From assembly GCA_018716795.1 (NCBI GenBank), contig DVJK01000162.1, positions 1 through 8,832 of the forward strand: 8,832 nucleotides of DNA, read 5' to 3'. Origin of the DNA: Candidatus Scatomorpha merdipullorum. GTDB lineage: Bacteria; Bacillota; Clostridia; Oscillospirales; Oscillospiraceae. This document shows positions 5,310 to 8,832 of the stretch, piece after piece. The notes beneath the pieces were generated by a model that worked only from the letters and a program-made list of their open reading frames with translations, searched no databases and was not told the DNA's origin. The translations under genes were made by a program, and so were the position numbers. Each line of letters begins with the position of its first letter. Position 1 is the first letter of the stretch.

Positions 5310-7022
5310 ATGCTGCTGACGAAATGGGGCGAGGCGCTGGACCGCGAGCGGCCCCTGCCCGAGTATCCGAGGCCGCAGCTCAGGCGCGAGAGCTTTCTGA
5401 ACCTCAACGGCGTCTGGGACTGCGCCTTCACGCGCGAGAACGCGGAGCCCTATGAATACGACGGCGAGATTGTCGTTCCCTTCGCGCCGGAGAGCGCGCT
5501 GTCCGGCGTGGGCCGGGCGCTCATGCCGGGCGAATACCTCTGGTACCGGCGCTGCTTCGAGCTGCCGGAGGGCTTCAACGCCGGCCGGGTGCTGCTGCAC
5601 TTCGGCGCGGTGGACCAGTGCGCGCGCGTCTGGCTCAACGGGCAGGACGTCTGCGTCCACGAGGGCGGCTTCCTGCCCTTCTCGGCGGACATAACCGAGC
5701 TGCTCTGCGAGGGCGAGAACGTCCTCGTCGTCCGCGTCACGGATGATACGGACCGCTCCTTCCGCACGCGCGGCAAGCAGAAGCTCAAGCCCGGCGGGAT
5801 ATGGTACGGCCCGGTCAGCGGCATATGGCAGACCGTCTGGTGCGAAAGCGTGCCGGAAAACCACATCTCTTCCCTTTTCATAAGGCCGGAGCTTGAAAGC
5901 GGCTCGGTGGAGATAACCTGCGGCGGCGAGGGCACGGTCCGCGCGGTGATAGACGGCGGCGCGGCCTTCGAGTTCGCCGCGGGCGAGGGCGCGCTCCTCA
6001 AGCTCGAGGACGTAAGGCCCTGGACGCCCGAGACGCCGAACCTCTATAAGCTCGAGCTCACGCTGGGCGAGGACCGGGTGGAGAGCTATTTCGCCCTGCG
6101 CAGCGTCGGGATAGGCGAGGACCGCCGGGGCGTGAAGCGCCTCACGCTCAACGGGAAGCCCTATTTCATGAACGGCCTGCTCGACCAGGGCTGGTGGCCC
6201 GACGGGCTGTACACCGCGCCGAGCGACGAGGCCCTGGCCTTCGACATCGCGGCGGCCAAAGCCATGGGCTTCAACACCCTGCGCAAGCACGTCAAGGTCG
6301 AGCCCGCGCGATGGTACTACCACTGCGACCGGCTGGGAATGCTGGTCTGGCAGGACATGCCCAACGGCGGCGGGAGCTACTCCGCCGTGACCGTCAGCGC
6401 GCCGCTGCTCACCGGCGCGCACAGCCGCGACAGCAAGTACGGCAAATTCGCCCGGCGCGACAAGCGGGGCCGCGCGGAGTTCCGCGAGGAGCTGCTGGAC
6501 ATGGTCTCGCACCTCTACAATTCGCCGAGTATCGTCATGTGGGTGCTCTTCAACGAGGGCTGGGGCCAGTTCGACTCCGACGCGCTCGCCGCCGCCGTCG
6601 CGGAGATAGATCCCACCCGCCTCATCGACCGCGCCAGCGGCTGGCACGACCAGGGCACGGGCGAGCTCCGGAGCATACACCTCTACTTCGACGACTATAA
6701 GTACAAGCCCGACAAGGCGGGCCGCTGCGTCATACTCAGCGAATTCGGCGGCTACTCCCTGCCCGTGCCCGGCCACGCCGTGACGGACAAGCCCTTCGGC
6801 TATAAGAAGTTCCGCGAGCCTGACAAGTACCGCCGCGCGCTCACGCTCCTCTACGACGGGCAGATACGCCCGGCCTGTATGCAGGGCCTCGCCGCCGCGG
6901 TGTACACCCAGCTCACGGACGTGGAGACCGAGCTCAACGGCCTCATAAGCTATGACCGCCGCGTCATAAAGCTCGCGCCCGAGGACATAAAGCGGATTAT
7001 CGCCATGCCGGGCGTCATCTGA
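5310..7022 (+). CDS. Glycoside hydrolase family 2 enzyme, substrate unassigned
   Basis: This is a retaining exo-glycosidase of family GH2 (the beta-galactosidase/beta-glucuronidase/beta-mannosidase group), releasing a terminal sugar from a glycoside. The 570-residue protein has three parts: a jelly-roll sugar-binding domain (about 20-180, with LNLNGVWDCAF and FGAVDQCARVWLNG), an Ig-like domain (about 185-275) and a TIM barrel (about 278-570). The catalytic pair is visible: acid/base E416 in FNEGWGQFD and nucleophile E478 in ILSEFGGYS. RKHVKVEP and LVWQDMPNGGG are also typical GH2 barrel motifs. No signal peptide is present, so it acts in the cytoplasm on imported substrate. The C-terminus QLTDVETELNGLISYDRR lacks the N-x-K carboxylate-binding motif of true beta-glucuronidases. 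The ATG at 5310 is seven bases after GGAGG (5298-5302); an in-frame ATG at 5289 lies upstream of that site and is rejected. It stands alone, divergent from rnf and convergent with cstA. Ile is encoded mostly by ATA (14 of 22). Confidence 0.93.
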   Translation: MLLTKWGEALDRERPLPEYPRPQLRRESFLNLNGVWDCAFTRENAEPYEYDGEIVVPFAPESALSGVGRALMPGEYLWYRRCFELPEGFNAGRVLLHFGAVDQCARVWLNGQDVCVHEGGFLPFSADITELLCEGENVLVVRVTDDTDRSFRTRGKQKLKPGGIWYGPVSGIWQTVWCESVPENHISSLFIRPELESGSVEITCGGEGTVRAVIDGGAAFEFAAGEGALLKLEDVRPWTPETPNLYKLELTLGEDRVESYFALRSVGIGEDRRGVKRLTLNGKPYFMNGLLDQGWWPDGLYTAPSDEALAFDIAAAKAMGFNTLRKHVKVEPARWYYHCDRLGMLVWQDMPNGGGSYSAVTVSAPLLTGAHSRDSKYGKFARRDKRGRAEFREELLDMVSHLYNSPSIVMWVLFNEGWGQFDSDALAAAVAEIDPTRLIDRASGWHDQGTGELRSIHLYFDDYKYKPDKAGRCVILSEFGGYSLPVPGHAVTDKPFGYKKFREPDKYRRALTLLYDGQIRPACMQGLAAAVYTQLTDVETELNGLISYDRRVIKLAPEDIKRIIAMPGVI

Positions 7023-7026
7023 AAGC

Positions 7027-7062
7027 AAAAAAGAACCGGTCGAAAGACCGGTTCTCTTTTTT
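7027..7062. terminator. Strong bidirectional intrinsic terminator between the GH2 gene and cstA
   Basis: A perfect 10-bp stem (7032-7041 with 7046-7055, GAACCGGTC plus a closing A-T pair) is capped by a GAAA tetraloop. It is flanked by an A tract at 7027-7032 and a T tract at 7057-7062. It lies ten bases after the GH2 stop. On the minus strand it is about 60 bases after the cstA stop and has six Ts following the stem, so one element can end both convergent transcripts. Confidence 0.93.
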
Positions 7063-7117
7063 GACCCGTTCCGCGCTCTATGGGCCGCGGGGCGGGAGAT
7101 TATCTGTTCTCGGGCAA

Positions 7118-8653
7118 TCAGCCGAGGACCTTTTTGGAGCGCTTGCTGCCGTAGACGAGGAGGGCGGCCACGTAGAAGACCATGAAGCAGACGCCGATGA
7201 TGTAGGCGATGTTCCAGGGCAGGTGGAAGCCGATGGTCGCGTTGGCAATGAAGCTGGAGCAGATGAAGGAGTAGAACGCGCCCGGGATAAGCGGGATCCA
7301 AACCCACTTGCTCTTGCCGTTCTCGAACATCCAGACGGTAATCGCGAGGAAGGCGAACAGGCTCAGGGTCTGGTTGCTCCAGGCGAAGTAACGCCACAGG
7401 ATGTTGAAACCGTCGCTGTTGAACTTAGCCCAGACAATGATGGCCGCAACGAGAGCGAAGACAGGGACGGCGAGCATCATGCGCTTGCCGTTGCTCTTCT
7501 GCTCGAGATGGAAGGTGTCGGCGAGGGACATGCGCAGGGAACGCAGCGCAGTGTCGCCGGAGGTGATGGGCAGGACGATAACGCCGATGATGGCGATAAT
7601 GCCGCCGACGTTGCCGAGGATGTCCTTGCAGACAACGCCGACAGCCGCGGTAGCACTACCGGCAACGACCGGCTGCAGGCCGAGGTTGTAGACGCCCATG
7701 GCGCCGCCGGCCCAGACCATGGCGATGAAGCCCTCGAGGATCATCATCCAGTAGAAGGTGGAGAGACCCTGACGCTCGCTCTTCATGGTACGGGAGATAA
7801 TGGCAGTCTGGGTGGAGTGGAAGCCAGAGAGAATGCCGCAGGCGACCGTCACGAAGAACACGGGCAGGAAGTGGCCGCCGGCTACAGTGTATTCCTGTAT
7901 GGAGCCGGCCACCGTTCCGGTGCCGCCGTCGGTGAAGAAGCCGCCGAAGTACTCGGTGTAGTTGAACTTGTCGCTTATCCACGGGGTATCCCATATCTCG
8001 AGCAGCGGGTACTGGTGGGCAAAGATGCCTATGAACACGCCGACAGCGGAGAAGAGCAGGATGGCGCCGAAAATCGGGTAGATGCGGCCGATTATAGCGT
8101 CTATCGGGAAGACGGTGGCGACCAGGTAGTACAGGAAGATAACGCCGTAGATTACCCAGGTAGCCCAGTCGTCGATAGCGCCGGAGCGGCCGAAGACCTG
8201 AGTCGCAGCGATGTCGCCGGGGGTGTAGACGAACACGGCGCCGACGAGGAGGAGCAGCAGGCTCAGGAAGACGTTGTAGACCGCGAAGACACCCTTGTTG
8301 GAGTACTTCTTGATCATGTCGGGCATCTGGGTGCCGCCGTCACGCAGGCAGATCATGCCGCTGAAGTAGTCGTGCATGGCGCCGCCGATAACGTTGCCTA
8401 TCGGGATGGTGATGAAGGCGATGGGCCCGAAGAGGATGCCCTGGATGGGCCCGAGGATGGGGCCGGTGCCCGCGATGTTAAGCAGGTTTATAAGGCTGTT
8501 CTTCCAGCCGCGCATGGGGACGTAGTCAACGCCGTCGCCCTTCGTGTAGGCCGGAGTCTGGCGGTCGTCAGGACCAAAGACGTGCTCGCAGAGCTTGCCG
8601 TACAGCGCAGCGCCGACGAACAGAATAACCAGACCGATGATAAAGGTTACCAT
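7118..8653 (-). CDS. cstA: CstA-family carbon starvation/pyruvate or peptide transporter
   Basis: This is a polytopic inner-membrane transporter of the CstA family. Characterised members (E. coli CstA, BtsT) take up pyruvate with protons and have been linked to peptide uptake; the substrate here is unknown. The 511-residue protein is hydrophobic throughout, with well over ten predicted membrane segments. Family motifs are NIAGTGPILGPIQG (59-72), GGAMHDYFSGMICLRDGG (90-107), ACGILSGFHSTQTAIISR (271-288), ITSGDTALRSLRMSLAD (363-379) and WSNQTLSLFAFLAITVW (425-441). It is shorter than the roughly 700-residue E. coli CstA, as is common for compact Firmicute members. The start at 8653 is nine bases after AGGAG. 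Isoleucine codons in its N-terminal part are mostly ATC, unlike the neighbouring GH2 gene. It is convergent with the GH2 gene and shares its terminator; no partner gene or two-component regulator is visible in the window. Confidence 0.93.
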   Translation of the reverse strand: MVTFIIGLVILFVGAALYGKLCEHVFGPDDRQTPAYTKGDGVDYVPMRGWKNSLINLLNIAGTGPILGPIQGILFGPIAFITIPIGNVIGGAMHDYFSGMICLRDGGTQMPDMIKKYSNKGVFAVYNVFLSLLLLLVGAVFVYTPGDIAATQVFGRSGAIDDWATWVIYGVIFLYYLVATVFPIDAIIGRIYPIFGAILLFSAVGVFIGIFAHQYPLLEIWDTPWISDKFNYTEYFGGFFTDGGTGTVAGSIQEYTVAGGHFLPVFFVTVACGILSGFHSTQTAIISRTMKSERQGLSTFYWMMILEGFIAMVWAGGAMGVYNLGLQPVVAGSATAAVGVVCKDILGNVGGIIAIIGVIVLPITSGDTALRSLRMSLADTFHLEQKSNGKRMMLAVPVFALVAAIIVWAKFNSDGFNILWRYFAWSNQTLSLFAFLAITVWMFENGKSKWVWIPLIPGAFYSFICSSFIANATIGFHLPWNIAYIIGVCFMVFYVAALLVYGSKRSKKVLG

Positions 8654-8737
8654 AAACTCACACTCCTTTTAGTTTTTGTTGCCTCTCTTAGGTCTGATAT
8701 GAAAGTCAAGCCTTGCATCTCCGTCCGCCGCCATAGA

Positions 8738-8756
8738 CCGGCTCGCGGAGCGCCGG
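8738..8756. other. GC-rich hairpin in the cstA upstream region
   Basis: CCGGCTC (8738-8744), loop GCG, then GAG, a two-base CG bulge and CCGG (8753-8756) form a compact 7-bp bulged stem about 85-100 bases before the cstA start. There is no T tract, so it is not an intrinsic terminator. If transcription starts further upstream, this would be part of a structured leader RNA. Confidence 0.35.
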
Positions 8757-8778
8757 AGAACCCCTGTTCCCCCGGAGC

Positions 8779-8793
8779 TTGTATTTCATACAA
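8779..8793. promoter_or_regulatory. Perfect palindrome TTGTAT-N3-ATACAA upstream of cstA (operator candidate)
   Basis: TTGTATTTCATACAA is a perfect 6-3-6 inverted repeat about 126 bases upstream of the cstA start codon. Its AT-rich character stands out from the GC-rich surroundings. The form resembles operators of dimeric helix-turn-helix repressors, for example of the GntR type. No regulator gene lies in the window, so the assignment is inference. I found no convincing promoter for cstA: a TTGACT -35-like box on the minus strand (8704-8709) has no matching -10 at the right distance. Confidence 0.45.
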
Positions 8794-8804
8794 CTTGTGA
8801 GCTG

Positions 8805-8819
8805 CGGCGGGTGCCGCCG
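8805..8819. other. GC hairpin near the right edge
   Basis: CGGCGG (8805-8810), loop GTG, CCGCCG (8814-8819): a perfect 6-bp all-GC stem without a T tract on either side. It could be part of a cstA leader or belong to whatever lies beyond the window edge. Confidence 0.3.
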
Positions 8820-8832
8820 TTACATTGTGTTC

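Noticed and set aside
5169..7397. Long minus-strand open frame of 742 codons opposite the GH2 gene
   Set aside because: Shadow frame; it crosses the strong terminator and the intergenic region and is low complexity, while the plus strand encodes a full GH2 enzyme with both catalytic residues.
8758..8769. GAAC-N4-GTTC, the form of a Firmicute LexA box
   Set aside because: The N4 core (CCCT) and the flanks are GC-rich, unlike known boxes, and cstA is not an SOS gene; about 0.1 such match is expected by chance in a window this size.
7061..8800. Long plus-strand open frame of 579 codons opposite cstA
   Set aside because: Shadow frame rich in Asp, Glu, Gly and Ala; it starts inside the terminator T tract and has no family resemblance.

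Overview
The window looks like chromosomal DNA of an anaerobic, GC-rich Firmicute (Clostridia-type, probably an uncultured gut lineage). Three things suggest this: a six-gene Rnf operon in the clostridial order rnfCDGEAB, strong AGGAGG-type ribosome binding sites on nearly every gene, and a neighbouring GH2 glycosidase and CstA-family transporter. This placement is inference from gene content, not from a taxonomic marker. I see no mobile element, CRISPR array, tRNA or rRNA.

Layout. From 1 to 4986, all on the minus strand, runs rnfC-rnfD-rnfG-rnfE-rnfA-rnfB. The last gene, rnfB, is cut by the left edge. The genes are packed tightly: three junctions are one-base TAATG overlaps, and the other two are spacers of 12 and 14 bases. 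A good extended -10 promoter lies just upstream of rnfC. From 4987 to 5309 is an AT-rich divergent intergenic region with promoter candidates for both directions, a small GC hairpin and an exact 12-bp inverted repeat. From 5310 to 7022, on the plus strand, is a cytoplasmic glycoside hydrolase family 2 enzyme of unassigned specificity. A strong bidirectional terminator at 7027-7062 separates it from the convergent cstA-like gene (7118-8653, minus strand). The last 179 bases are the GC-rich, hairpin-prone upstream region of cstA, containing a perfect 6-3-6 palindrome.

How the genes work together. The Rnf complex is a membrane ferredoxin:NAD+ oxidoreductase that couples electron transfer from reduced ferredoxin to outward Na+ or H+ pumping. 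Cofactor positions are recognisable in all six subunits: FeS clusters in RnfB and RnfC, FMN-threonines in RnfD and RnfG, and the paired cysteines of RnfA and RnfE that hold the intramembrane cluster. The GH2 enzyme would supply sugar from an imported glycoside, and CstA would import a small metabolite such as pyruvate or a peptide. These are plausible parts of one fermentative metabolism, but nothing in the sequence ties the three units into one system. I did not find convincing evidence of a new biological system. The most unusual signals are the repeated, nearly identical gene-junction module inside the rnf operon, the 12-bp inverted repeat between the divergent promoters, and the structured cstA upstream region.
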